Below, piece after piece: positions 48,897 to 58,470 of a DNA stretch of 64,000 nucleotides (positions within the stretch are counted from its first letter, which is position 1; each line of letters starts with the position of its first letter). The DNA lies in assembly GCA_900635495.1 (NCBI GenBank), contig LR134136.1, positions 124,001-188,000 on the forward strand, in the 5' to 3' direction. Position numbers and translations under genes: made by a program. The notes below the pieces were generated by a model that searched no databases, was not told the origin of the DNA, and saw only the letters and a program-made list of their open reading frames with translations. The stretch is from Atlantibacter hermannii (lineage in GTDB: Bacteria; Pseudomonadota; Gammaproteobacteria; Enterobacterales; Enterobacteriaceae).

Positions 48897-49397
48897 CTAC
48901 AGCGTCACCGGGGTAGTGTGGCTGAGCGGCGTGGGGATCAGCGGCAGCTTTAGCGCGGGGGCGGGCAGCAGGTTATCGTTAATTCCCTGATTCACATCGA
49001 CATAAGAAATGCCGCCATTGGAATTATGATGAACGGTGAGCACCCGCCCTTTATTAAGCTCCGTTACCAGTTCAGGCGTAATATGGAAACTGTCTGCCAG
49101 TTCCGTCGTCGCCAGCGCCGGGCGGCGTTTACGGCGTTCCACGCGAAAGCGGAACTGATTGTACTTGGCCCACATAATCAGGATCAGCCCGTTAACCAGG
49201 GCGATAATGAAATAGAGTGCCAGCGTGACCAGCGTTGATTCAAACGGTCGCGGCCCTAAAAAGGCGTTTTCCGTCAGCGCTTTTATCAGCCCCAGATAAA
49301 TCAAATAACCGAATCCCAGCCAGGCGACCAGCGTAAGAACCAAATCGATAAACTTCGGCAACAGGCGTTGTTCGGTAAAAATTAATGGATGTTCCAC
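48897..49397 (-). CDS. pgaD: PgaD, PGA synthase accessory subunit
   Basis: A 166-aa inner-membrane protein with two membrane helices (about 13-35 and 55-77) and a cytoplasmic tail. PgaD stabilises PgaC and, with it, binds c-di-GMP to activate poly-beta-1,6-GlcNAc synthesis. It is somewhat longer than E. coli PgaD (137 aa), with an extra proline-rich C-terminal tail. The start is GTG, supported by GGGAGG upstream. It is last in pgaABCD, 2 bases after pgaC. Confidence 0.88.
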   Translation of the reverse strand: MEHPLIFTEQRLLPKFIDLVLTLVAWLGFGYLIYLGLIKALTENAFLGPRPFESTLVTLALYFIIALVNGLILIMWAKYNQFRFRVERRKRRPALATTELADSFHITPELVTELNKGRVLTVHHNSNGGISYVDVNQGINDNLLPAPALKLPLIPTPLSHTTPVTL

Positions 49398-49399
49398 GT

Positions 49400-50728
49400 T
49401 TATATCCTCCCAATACCGCGGTCAGGACTTACCCAGCGCGCGCGGGCGCGCTGGCGTTTCAGCATGACTTTCGGGAATGCGACAAGGGTGGTGAACAAAC
49501 TCAGCATCCAGTACACCACCGGGAACCAGATTACCCAGAATAACGAACCGGCGATGCCATTCTCATAGCGTCGTTCAATCAGCAAACTCACCAGGAACTG
49601 CACCAGGCAGACCACGCCCAGCATCAGGCCGGTAAAAGCGGGCGGGAAGAGGCTATGGATTTTCAAATCCGGCGGCATCGGGATGATAAAGCCCAGCAAA
49701 AACAGCACCACGCTCATGGCATAGGCAAACGCCCAGGTGGTGGACAGGGTAAATTCCCAGTACAACGGCCACATACGGCGGTATTCCCATGCCGCGAGGC
49801 GGCGCATATTCACCAGGAAAACTTCCGCGCCGCCCTGCGCCCAGCGCAGACGCTGCTTCCACAGTCCTTTTAAGGTTTCCGGCATTAATATCCAGCACAG
49901 CGCGCGCGGTTCAAAGAATATTGACCAGTGGCGAAGCTGCAATTTCCAGCTGATATCAATGTCCTCGGTGATCATATCCGGGCTCCAGTAGCCCACTTCC
50001 GCCAGCGCGCTGCGGCGGAAAGCGGCGATCACGCCGGAGACGGTAAAGACCTGGCCGTAAATTCGCTGGGTACGCTTAATCAGACCGATAATGGAGGAGA
50101 ATTCGCCTACCTGTACCCGGCCAATCAGCGTCGAGCGGGTGCGGATGCGCGGGTTGCCGGTCACTGCGCCGACACGCGGAAACTGCAACAGCGGCGCGAC
50201 CAGATAGGCGGCGGTGTCGCGATCCAGCAGCGCATCGCCGTCGATACACACCAGGAAGTCGCTGCGAGCGGCAGCGGCACCGGTTTTCAGCGCCACGGCC
50301 TTGCCCTGGTTTTCCGCCAGATGGATCACGCGCAGCCGTGGATATTCCACAGCCAGCTGATCCAGCACCTCTGCGGTGTTATCCGAAGAACCGTCATTAA
50401 TGGCGATAACTTCGATATTTTCATAGCGCTGCGCCATCGCGGCCTGCACGGTTTCCCGCGCGTTTAATCCTTCGTTATAGCAAGGGATTAAAATGGAAAT
50501 CAGCGGATTGCCTTCCAGCACGGGCGGCGGCACCTCTTTTCCCCATGGCCATTTCCGCTCCCGGTAATACCAGAAGTAGATCCCGCCGGTGATCCAGATG
50601 GCGGACATAAACAGTGGCCAGAAGAACACGAAGTTCAGCATCATGTCGCCGGTAAAGACCACCGCTACACCGAGTGGGATCCCGAATACCAGGCAGAGAA
50701 CGAGAAATGCAATTATGCGATCAATCAT
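49400..50728 (-). CDS. pgaC: PgaC, poly-beta-1,6-N-acetylglucosamine synthase
   Basis: A 442-aa GT2 glycosyltransferase (E. coli 441). Membrane helices lie at both ends. The cytoplasmic catalytic core shows NDGSSDNTAE, DGD (VCIDGDALLDRDT), the catalytic TEDIDISWKL and the QRLRW motif (KQRLRWAQGGAEVF). It polymerises UDP-GlcNAc and translocates the chain with PgaD. The start overlaps pgaB by 8 bases; the frame is open 29 codons upstream inside pgaB, but MIDRIIAF matches the family. Confidence 0.94.
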   Translation of the reverse strand: MIDRIIAFLVLCLVFGIPLGVAVVFTGDMMLNFVFFWPLFMSAIWITGGIYFWYYRERKWPWGKEVPPPVLEGNPLISILIPCYNEGLNARETVQAAMAQRYENIEVIAINDGSSDNTAEVLDQLAVEYPRLRVIHLAENQGKAVALKTGAAAARSDFLVCIDGDALLDRDTAAYLVAPLLQFPRVGAVTGNPRIRTRSTLIGRVQVGEFSSIIGLIKRTQRIYGQVFTVSGVIAAFRRSALAEVGYWSPDMITEDIDISWKLQLRHWSIFFEPRALCWILMPETLKGLWKQRLRWAQGGAEVFLVNMRRLAAWEYRRMWPLYWEFTLSTTWAFAYAMSVVLFLLGFIIPMPPDLKIHSLFPPAFTGLMLGVVCLVQFLVSLLIERRYENGIAGSLFWVIWFPVVYWMLSLFTTLVAFPKVMLKRQRARARWVSPDRGIGRI

Positions 50729-52739
50729 TTTTCGGATACCAGTAAGAAGAGAATGCCGGTCTGACTTGCGACATCTCTGGCTTATCGTTAATGAAATCAT
50801 CAGGGTAGTAGCCAAAATGTTTGGCGCCGCTCATCTGGAGCTGCTTCATCCATTCGGCTAACTGCGCACCGCTGATTTCCGAGTGATTCTCATCCTTGGT
50901 CCAGTCCCTGGCCTGAAGTTCAAACACCGTCTTGTTGAGGGCATTCGGGTTTTTTGCGACCGTACGCACCAGCTTATCCAGCCAGGCATTACTTTCATTT
51001 AACGGCACGCCTTCCATGAGCGGCATTGCCATTGGCGCGACCCAGTCGTAGGTCGACAGGAAATCGTTCATGTTTTGCGCGAACCAGGCTTCGCTTTCCG
51101 GTTCCAGAACCGGCATGGCGTAGATGTTGCGCGAGGTTTTGACAAACGGGCCGCGGATATCGCGCACCGCGTCGGTCAGCGAACGGGTGAAATCGATCAG
51201 ATAGCGGCTCTTATAGCGCGTCCAGCGCTGGAAAGTTTCCGGGTTGCTGCGAATATCGCCGATGGTGCCGTTGAAACCGGCCTCGTGATAAGCGTCCATG
51301 GCAACCGGGCTGGCGTCTTCAAAGTCCGTCAACATGGCGTCGTCATGAAACAGGATGCCGCGGAACATCGAATAGCGCGCCAAATCCTGGTAAAGCTGGG
51401 TGATCTGCTGACGAGCCTGTGGGCTCCAGGGCGAGACCCGCTGATAATGCTCGCGGCTTGCGCCGATGCGGTTGGTTTTCGGATCCCAGGCTTCGACGCG
51501 CGGGATGGACGGGGCCAAATCCACCGCCATTACCGGCATCCAGGCATACACCGTGACACCAGCGCGGGTTGAGAGTTGCCAGGCCATATAGTTAAACAGG
51601 TCTTCACGCACCGGCAGCACGCTGTTGTGGAAATAAACCGATTTCACCGTGCCGTCGCCCGTGGGATCGGCAAACGCCTGTAAATAGACATGGGTGATTT
51701 TCATGTCGAACACGCGCTGGATCAGCTTGTCGATATTGGCCTTCTGCTGAACGGGGTTTTCGTCATACACGTAATCCAGATCCACATGCATAACGCGTTT
51801 CGGCGAGACTTCCTGTACCTGATTCAGGGTAGTGGCGAATTCGCGAATATTCGGGTTGCCGGAGATCAACACGCGAGGAATGCTGGACAAATCGCGGGTA
51901 TTCGCCAGGCCATCCTGAAGGGTAAACGCCAACTGGTAGCCATGTTTTTTCGCAATGGCGAGTGAGGTTCCGCTGGAGGCACCATAAGGCCATACCCAGG
52001 CGCGCGGCGCTTTACCGGTGACTTCTTTCAGCTTATTGGTAATACGCACCACATCGTTTTCGATGCGTTGGGTAAACTGCGCGTCGGTTTCATACTGGCC
52101 GGTGTTTTTGTCATACAACCGGTTTGCGACAGCGGGTAACTGGCTGCCCTGGGGGTTAGCCTGGCTGCCGTAGTGGGAGTTCCAGGTATGGGAGCCAATT
52201 TCCACCAGCGGCGACTTGCTTAATTCGCGCACCATATCCCAGGTGGCGAACTTATTACGTGCCGTCATTAGGCCGCCGAAATCCACTTTTTGATCCGGCG
52301 GTGCATCGACCCAGCTTCCCACGGGCGCCCACAGTGCCGGCCATTTATACGCCTGCAACAGTGGCCAGACGCGATCGTAGAAGCTGCGGTATCCGTCATC
52401 AAACGTCAGCAGCACCGCTTTCGCAGGCAACGGGCGCACGCCGTTGTGGGCATCGATAATTTGCTGGACGCTCACCGGGTGATACCCGTGATCGCGCAGC
52501 CAGGCGAACTGATCGTTCAGCGCGCTGGTGCGTACCGCAAGGTAACGCTGGTCGGCGGCGTCATCTTCGACGTCATGGTAGCCCAACACCAGGAAGCTGT
52601 CCGCCGGCCAGGGACGGTTCGCCTCCAGTTGCGGACGCTGATCCGGAGGGAGAAAGCGAGGCTTCTGCGCATTTCCACAGGCGGTGATCAGTAGCCAGGA
52701 CGCCACTAACAGTGCGATACGGAACACATGTTTCAGCAT
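50721..52739 (-). CDS. pgaB: PgaB, PGA N-deacetylase and hydrolase lipoprotein
   Basis: 672 aa, same as E. coli PgaB. A lipoprotein signal (lipobox LITAC near residue 21) is followed by an NodB-type deacetylase domain (LGYHDVEDDAADQRY, LLTFDDGYRSFY with the catalytic Asp, EIGSHTWNSHYG metal-binding His pair) and a C-terminal GH153 domain (VDLDYVYDENPVQQKANIDK, FHDDAMLTDFEDASP). It partly deacetylates PGA in the periplasm for export through PgaA. It starts 9 bases after pgaA. Confidence 0.95.
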   Translation of the reverse strand: MLKHVFRIALLVASWLLITACGNAQKPRFLPPDQRPQLEANRPWPADSFLVLGYHDVEDDAADQRYLAVRTSALNDQFAWLRDHGYHPVSVQQIIDAHNGVRPLPAKAVLLTFDDGYRSFYDRVWPLLQAYKWPALWAPVGSWVDAPPDQKVDFGGLMTARNKFATWDMVRELSKSPLVEIGSHTWNSHYGSQANPQGSQLPAVANRLYDKNTGQYETDAQFTQRIENDVVRITNKLKEVTGKAPRAWVWPYGASSGTSLAIAKKHGYQLAFTLQDGLANTRDLSSIPRVLISGNPNIREFATTLNQVQEVSPKRVMHVDLDYVYDENPVQQKANIDKLIQRVFDMKITHVYLQAFADPTGDGTVKSVYFHNSVLPVREDLFNYMAWQLSTRAGVTVYAWMPVMAVDLAPSIPRVEAWDPKTNRIGASREHYQRVSPWSPQARQQITQLYQDLARYSMFRGILFHDDAMLTDFEDASPVAMDAYHEAGFNGTIGDIRSNPETFQRWTRYKSRYLIDFTRSLTDAVRDIRGPFVKTSRNIYAMPVLEPESEAWFAQNMNDFLSTYDWVAPMAMPLMEGVPLNESNAWLDKLVRTVAKNPNALNKTVFELQARDWTKDENHSEISGAQLAEWMKQLQMSGAKHFGYYPDDFINDKPEMSQVRPAFSSYWYPKND

Positions 52740-52748
52740 GAATAATCC

Positions 52749-55204
52749 TTAAAACCGTAAATTCATATCAAAAGCGACGCCAAGATTTTGTTCACGTTTA
52801 CCGTCGTAGGGACGTTTGTCCCAGGTCAACATGACGCCCGCGTCGAAGACATTGTTAAGTTGAAGCCGTTGCCCGTATCCGACCTGGGTTATCAAACCCG
52901 TGTCGTAGTTTTTCTGCCAGTAAGCGCCCACGCCTGCCTCAAGCTGCTGGCTCCAGACCGTTTCGTAATTGCGGTACATAACATGTTCCGCCATGACCGC
53001 TGGGGTCAGAGAGGCATCCCGTTTCGGGTTGTAGTAAGACGCGTTTTCTTTGCTGTTTACGCTGCCGGACAAACTCGGGGTGAAATCGAGTGTGAAGTTA
53101 GGGCGGGTGAACATGCGTTCTTTACCGCTCAGGGCGTACTCCACCCGGTTGTTGCCATCGGAGAACCAGCTCGGCGCGACGCTGAGTTGATATTCACGGC
53201 GTTCATTTTGATACCAGCGAATAAAGGCGTTGCCGCCGTTGGCCGTAACGCCATTACGCATGGCACGCAGCGGCGTATTTTGCGAAAGGCGTTCAGCGGA
53301 GCCGCCGACGCGCCAGTTATCGTTAAAGTCGTGCCAGCCGGAAAGCCGGGCGCCTAACTTGTTTTCGCCGTTAAAGTTGCGATTCGACAGCGCGGTCTCA
53401 ATCAAGTAATCGCGGGCGCGCCATTCAACGCCGCCAGTGCATCGCGGGTGATCCTTTGCCTTCTTCAAATTCGCTGTTTGCGTAATTGAACCCGGCGAAC
53501 AGCCGCCAGTTATCGCCCATCGGCGGGCCATAGAGGGCAGAGTTGAGGGTGAAATCGTGGCTACCGCTCACCGGGCTGTCGGAATTGATGCCCTGGGTGC
53601 CGCTGATGCGCAGTTCCGATTTATGATGCACCTCGCGTACGCGATCGAGACGCTGGGTGGCCGGGTCTTCAGGACTACGGGCGACCACATCATCGGTTAG
53701 CAAGTCCATTTGCCGCCATTCCTGCAGATCCTGCGCGACATACGCCTGCTGACGTTCCAGCTCCAGGTTGGCGGGCTCCAGTGCTTCAGCGATTTTCAGC
53801 TCGCGTTCGGCGGCGCGGGGCAGACCGCGCGCGTCCAGCACGGACGCATAATTAATGAGCAGCTCCTGGTTGCCCGGCGCGCTACGGGCCAGGTTATGGC
53901 TCAGTTTCTCGGCGGCGGCCAGATCGTTGGTCATCACTTCGTACTGCACTAACAGCATACGGCCCAACAGCCATTTATCGTTTGGCCCAGGCGTCGGGGA
54001 ACCATAAAAGTGCCGTTGATACGGGCTTTTCTGGAGGATTTGCCCCACTTCCCGCTGGGCTAAATCATAGTTCTCGCTTTCCATGTAGGCGTAGAACAGA
54101 TCTTGCTCATCGTCCATCGGCAGGTTGACGGGATCGGTTGCGCTGAAAATCTCACTAAAGATTTTTTGCGCTTGCTGCGGTTTACGGTCGGCAAGATAGG
54201 CGGAAGCCGCCCAGCGACGCGCATAATCCGGTACCGGTTTGCCATCGGCCTGCAAGGATTCATATTCAGCGATCGCGTCGCTAAAACGGTTTCGGCTCAG
54301 CAAGGCGCCAATGCGGTCAATCCGCGCACGGCGATATTCCGGGGCAGCCGCAGGGTCGTCTTTCCATTTGTTCAGCAGGACGTCATAACGGGCAAGGGCT
54401 TTATCCGCCACCACAAAACGTTCGTTTTCACTGCGCGCAGACGTAAAGGACATGCGCACCAGCTCGGCGGCAGCGTCGGCTTCCAGCGCGCGTTCGAACT
54501 GCGGCGAAATGGCGGCGGACTGCGAAAGGGTGAGCGCCGGGCCGGAGATACGGTTAGCAGACAACGTGCCCAGCAGCGATTTTTCCAGCTCGGCATTGCT
54601 GGGCTCCATCCCTTCGGCACGGGTAGTGGCAAACAGCGTGTCCCAGCTTTTTCCCTGAGAACGGTACACATAGGCCAGCAGTTGATAATGTTTGGCGCTG
54701 GGTTCGGCGACCAGCATCGCTTCGGCTTCCTGCAGGGCGCGATAATTTTGCTTCGCGTCCGCCAGCGTCATCACCCAACCGACGCGCAGGTCGTCATTAT
54801 TCGGCTCGGCCTGGCGCGCCTGCTCCCACAAACTCAGTGCAGTATTCCACTGTTTTTGGTTACGGTATGCGCGAGCGGCGGCGGCCACGCCCCGGGTGGG
54901 GGATGTCCATGCGGGTGTGATAGCGCTGCCAGACGCGGGAAACTTCCGCGTCGTTTCCGGCCCACCCGGCAACCTGCAACCAGTCTGCGACCTGATTGGC
55001 GTTTAGCTCGTTTTGCTGTTCCTGCGTTTGCAGATAATCAAGCAGGCCGCGCGTGTTGCCCTCGCGCGCCTGGATGATCAGTTGGTCATATTGGGTATCC
55101 GTGGCGTGTGCAATTAATGGAAAAAATAACCATAAACCCAGGGCGCAGGACGCCCGTAAACCTTGCCTGAAGGCAATTTTTTTATATTGCTGTGCGGTAC
55201 GCAT
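52749..55204 (-). CDS. pgaA: PgaA, outer-membrane PGA export porin with TPR domain (two frameshifts)
   Basis: About 818 aa after correction (E. coli 807). A signal peptide (ALGLWLFFPLIAHA) precedes a periplasmic TPR superhelix and a C-terminal 16-strand barrel ending in LRF. Breaks: an extra C in the run at 54898-54902 (MDIP-TRGVAAAARAY expected), and a shift near 53430 at the TPR/barrel boundary (AMHWRR ... VEWRARDYL). Barrel strands with FAGFNYANSEFEEG and YQNERREYQLSVAP are clear. It is first in pgaABCD, behind a long leader. AAGGGG precedes the ATG. Confidence 0.9.
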
Positions 55205-55500
55205 AACACCCCTTATACTTTTTATTTCTGCCCGAGACGGTCAAATCTACACATTGCTTATTGCAATATGTACAAAACAAAGTCGGAGAAGGGCTGAGTT
55301 TCCCCAGTTTTTTAAATAAAACTCATACGAAAGGCTTATTGACCCTCTGGTCAGAGATATTTGCACCCATCCCTGCGGCAAGAATGAAAACGCGAAAATT
55401 ATAACAAGCGAATGTAAGGTGTCCAGATTATTTACAGGTTAAAAACTGTTCTTTAACACAACCTCAGGGATTATAGTCAATGTTTTCGGGGTCAACAGTC
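55205..55500 (-). promoter_or_regulatory. pgaABCD promoter/leader region with candidate CsrA and operator sites
   Basis: On the pga strand, GCAGGGATGGG (around 55368-55377) resembles the CsrA consensus ACARGGAUGU; further GGA motifs occur, one close to the ribosome site region. TGACC-ctct-GGTCA (55340-55353) is a perfect inverted repeat. In E. coli pgaA has a long leader repressed by CsrA and a promoter activated by NhaR, which prompted the search. The sites here are candidates. Confidence 0.45.
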
Positions 55501-56246
55501 TGTTTAAAAAATAACACCCTCATAAAATCTAATTAAAAACAGTAAGTTGTCATTATTGCGCTTTAAGTTAAATGAATAATTTATTATTGAGATTAATCGC
55601 AGGCTAGCCAAAATGGTGCTGCCTCTTGCGTGCCTGAAGAAAGGGTTTGCGCAGGGTTCTCCTCACTTTCTCGCTATTTGAGCCACTCAGGGTGCGTCCG
55701 TGGATATCTCAACGAGGGCTTTTAACCCGCAGAAGTAGCATTATTTTGCGCTCTGGTTACGGCGCGTACTGAAAAGTACGGGTGCGTAGTTATTCATGTT
55801 TTTTTATTAACTTTTCCGCGAACTAAAACGAATAATATACAGGGTGAAATTTATTAATTCTTCGTATTGCATAATTTCAAAAACAGGCTACCCACTATTT
55901 TTATCACAAACACTTTTATTTACCGTCTTTTATAAAAATTACGCCGCAGGAAAAAAGGATATTCTGCTGCCCCTGGTTACAGCTTCATTGCCGCCGCTTT
56001 GTCGCCCGTTATTTCACCCACGTTATCGCCTGGCATGCAGTGCATAACGACTATACTCTTCGCCATGGGATGACACCTGGCGCAGAGCGTTATTGTGTGT
56101 GAAGGTGGGTTTACGCACCGGACAGCGCGGGAAGCAGGAAAGGCCAGCGCAGCGGCCGACGCTTCATACGACTGGATATAAGGAATAATCTTTAATGCCC
56201 CGGCAGGCCTGATTAAAACCCCCCACAATGCAGTATACTCTGCCCG
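55501..56246. other. Long intergenic stretch between pga leader and pdeK
   Basis: About 750 bases with no convincing gene on either strand. The left half is AT-rich with TTAATTAAAA-type runs. Short open frames (for example 55844-56047 and the minus frame 55977-56228) have no ribosome site or family features. It may be what is left of the region that in E. coli holds bcs genes, but I see no bcs homology. Confidence 0.45.
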
Positions 56247-56274
56247 CGCAGGATAATGCTGAGAGTATCCTGCG
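56247..56274 (+). promoter_or_regulatory. Perfect inverted repeat in the pdeK 5' region
   Basis: CGCAGGATA and TATCCTGCG are perfect 9-bp arms around a 10-base spacer, ending 26 bases before the pdeK start. It could be an operator or a stable mRNA hairpin near the ribosome site. Confidence 0.5.
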
Positions 56275-56300
56275 AATAGCCGTATCTTTGGAGAAAGAGC

Positions 56301-58295
56301 TTGCGAGTCAGTCGTTCGTTAACGATAAAACAGATGGCGATGGTTTCAGTCGTCGCTGTGGTTTTTATTTTCGTTTTTTTTGTGATTTTGCTTTTCCACT
56401 TTGCACAGCAAAATCGTTATAACACTGCGATGCAGATGGAAAGCATCGCCCGTTCAGTGCGTCTGCCGCTTTCTGCCGCGGTATTGAAAGCCGATATCCC
56501 ACAGGCCGAGGCTATCCTTCAGCAAATCAAACCGGCAGGCATCATCAGCCGTGCAGATGTGGTGTTACCCAATCAGTTCCAGGCACTGCGGGTGAGTTTT
56601 ACCCCGGAAAGGCCTATCCCGGTGATGATTGCGCGTATCTTCGAAATCCCGGTACAAATCTCGTTGCCGCTCTATTCGCTGGAACGTCCCGCGAACCCGC
56701 AGCCTTTGGCCTATCTGGTGCTGCAGGCCGACTCCTGGCGAATGTACAAATTTATCATCAGCGCCATTTCTACCCTGGTGACATCGTGGCTGCTGCTTTC
56801 GCTGATGCTGTCGGTGGCCATTACCTGGTGCATTAACCGGCTGATGGTGCGCCCGCTGCGAAAACTGGCGCGTGAGTTAAATCATCTGGACGCCCAGGAC
56901 GTGCTCGGTCATCAACTCATGCTGCCGCGTCTGCATCATGACGATGAAATTGCGATGCTGGTACGCAGCTATAACCGCAATCAGCAAACGCTGCTGCGCC
57001 AGCATGAAGAAATGACCTCCCTGGCGACACGTTTCCCGTCAACGGATCTGCCTAACAAACCGCTGCTGATGGCCCTGCTGGATCAATCCACCAGCGACAG
57101 CCGACCGCTGGCGTTAATTGTGGTGGCCTGTGAAACCTTGCAGGATGTGGCTGGCGTATTAAATGAAGAACAGCGTGAAGTGCTGCTGTTAACCCTGGTG
57201 AGCAAAATTAAAGCGACGCTGCCGCAGAGTGCGATACTGGCCCAGGTCAGCCATTATGATTTCGCGATTATCGCCCCGGGCGTTAAAGAGCCGTGGCATG
57301 CCATCACTCTGGCGCAGCGTCTGCAAAAAGAGCTGGGTGAAAAGCTGCCGATCAATGGCATTCAGTTGCGTCCTACCGCCAGCTTCGGTATCGCCATGTT
57401 TTATGGCGGGCTGAGTGCGGAACAGCTCTATCGCCGTGCCATCTCCGCCGCGTTCAGTGCCCGCCGTAAAGGCAAGAACCAGATCCAGTTTTTCGATCCG
57501 GTGCAGATGGCGCAGGCGCAAAAACGCCTCACGGAAGAGAGCGACATTATTACCGCGCTGGACAGCGACCAGTTCGCCATCTGGCTGCAACCGCAGGTCG
57601 ATCTGCACAGCGGCCAACTGGTGAGCGCCGAGGTTCTGTTGCGCCAGAAACAGCCGGACGGCACCTGGGCGTTGCCGGAAGATTTGATCGACCGTATCGA
57701 AGCCTGCGGGCTGATGGTCACCGTGGGTCACTGGATCATGGAAGAGTCCTGCCGGTTGCTGGCGGCGTGGCAGTCGCGCGACATTACGCTACCGCTGTCG
57801 GTTAATCTTTCCGCCCTGCAACTGCTGCATCACAATATGATGAATGACGTGCTGGAACTGCTGTCGCGTTATCATATCAAGCCGGGCACCCTGATTCTGG
57901 AAGTGACGGAGAGCCGACGGATAGACAACCCGGATGCGGCGGTTAATATCCTGCGTCCTTTACGCCAGGCCGGTGTGCGCATTGCGTTGGATGATTTTGG
58001 GATGGGCTACGCCAGTTTGCGTCATTTACATCATATGAAATCCGTGCCGGTGGACGTGTTAAAAATCGATAAGAACTTTGTCGATGGGATCCCGGAAGAT
58101 AACAGCATGGTGTCCGCCATTATCGCGATGGCGAAAAGCCTGGAGCTGGAGGTGATTGCCGAAGGGGTCGAGAACGAGGCTCAGCGACAGTGGCTGGCAG
58201 AGGCGGGTGTCGTGGTGGCGCAGGGATATCTTTTCGGCAAACCGGTAACGCCCGATGAATTTGAAAAAAACTGGTTAGCTACCCCGAAAGAATAA
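56301..58295 (+). CDS. pdeK: PdeK (YhjK/HmsP-like) c-di-GMP phosphodiesterase
   Basis: 664 aa. Two membrane helices (about 12-33 and 153-178) enclose a periplasmic sensor, followed by HAMP, a degenerate GGDEF domain without the active-site motif, and an EAL domain (SAEVLLRQ in place of EALLR, NLSALQL, EVTES, the metal motif LDDFGMGYASL, KIDKNFV, IAEGVEN). The EAL residues needed for hydrolysis are kept. It matches E. coli YhjK throughout and is the orthologue of Yersinia HmsP, which limits Hms (PGA) biofilm. The start is TTG with GGAG nine bases upstream, agreeing with the family N-terminus MRVSRSLTIKQMA. Confidence 0.92.
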   Translation: MRVSRSLTIKQMAMVSVVAVVFIFVFFVILLFHFAQQNRYNTAMQMESIARSVRLPLSAAVLKADIPQAEAILQQIKPAGIISRADVVLPNQFQALRVSFTPERPIPVMIARIFEIPVQISLPLYSLERPANPQPLAYLVLQADSWRMYKFIISAISTLVTSWLLLSLMLSVAITWCINRLMVRPLRKLARELNHLDAQDVLGHQLMLPRLHHDDEIAMLVRSYNRNQQTLLRQHEEMTSLATRFPSTDLPNKPLLMALLDQSTSDSRPLALIVVACETLQDVAGVLNEEQREVLLLTLVSKIKATLPQSAILAQVSHYDFAIIAPGVKEPWHAITLAQRLQKELGEKLPINGIQLRPTASFGIAMFYGGLSAEQLYRRAISAAFSARRKGKNQIQFFDPVQMAQAQKRLTEESDIITALDSDQFAIWLQPQVDLHSGQLVSAEVLLRQKQPDGTWALPEDLIDRIEACGLMVTVGHWIMEESCRLLAAWQSRDITLPLSVNLSALQLLHHNMMNDVLELLSRYHIKPGTLILEVTESRRIDNPDAAVNILRPLRQAGVRIALDDFGMGYASLRHLHHMKSVPVDVLKIDKNFVDGIPEDNSMVSAIIAMAKSLELEVIAEGVENEAQRQWLAEAGVVVAQGYLFGKPVTPDEFEKNWLATPKE

Positions 58296-58315
58296 GGTTT
58301 TAACGTAGCGTATGG

Positions 58316-58347
58316 ACATGGCTGGTGCGAGTCAGCTCATGTTTTTT
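58316..58347 (+). terminator. Probable terminator after pdeK
   Basis: ACATGGCTG and CAGCTCATGT pair with one bulge around GTGCGAGT, followed by TTTTTT; 20 bases after the pdeK stop. Confidence 0.6.
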
Positions 58348-58470
58348 AACATTTCAGTTTCATTTTTGATGCATTGTTATATCTGCTCTGTTTGGCGGGT
58401 GTTATTTTTAGCGCCACAGTCTGCAAAAAGACCCCAGGCTTTCTGTGGAATTTTCTCGCAAGGACACCCT

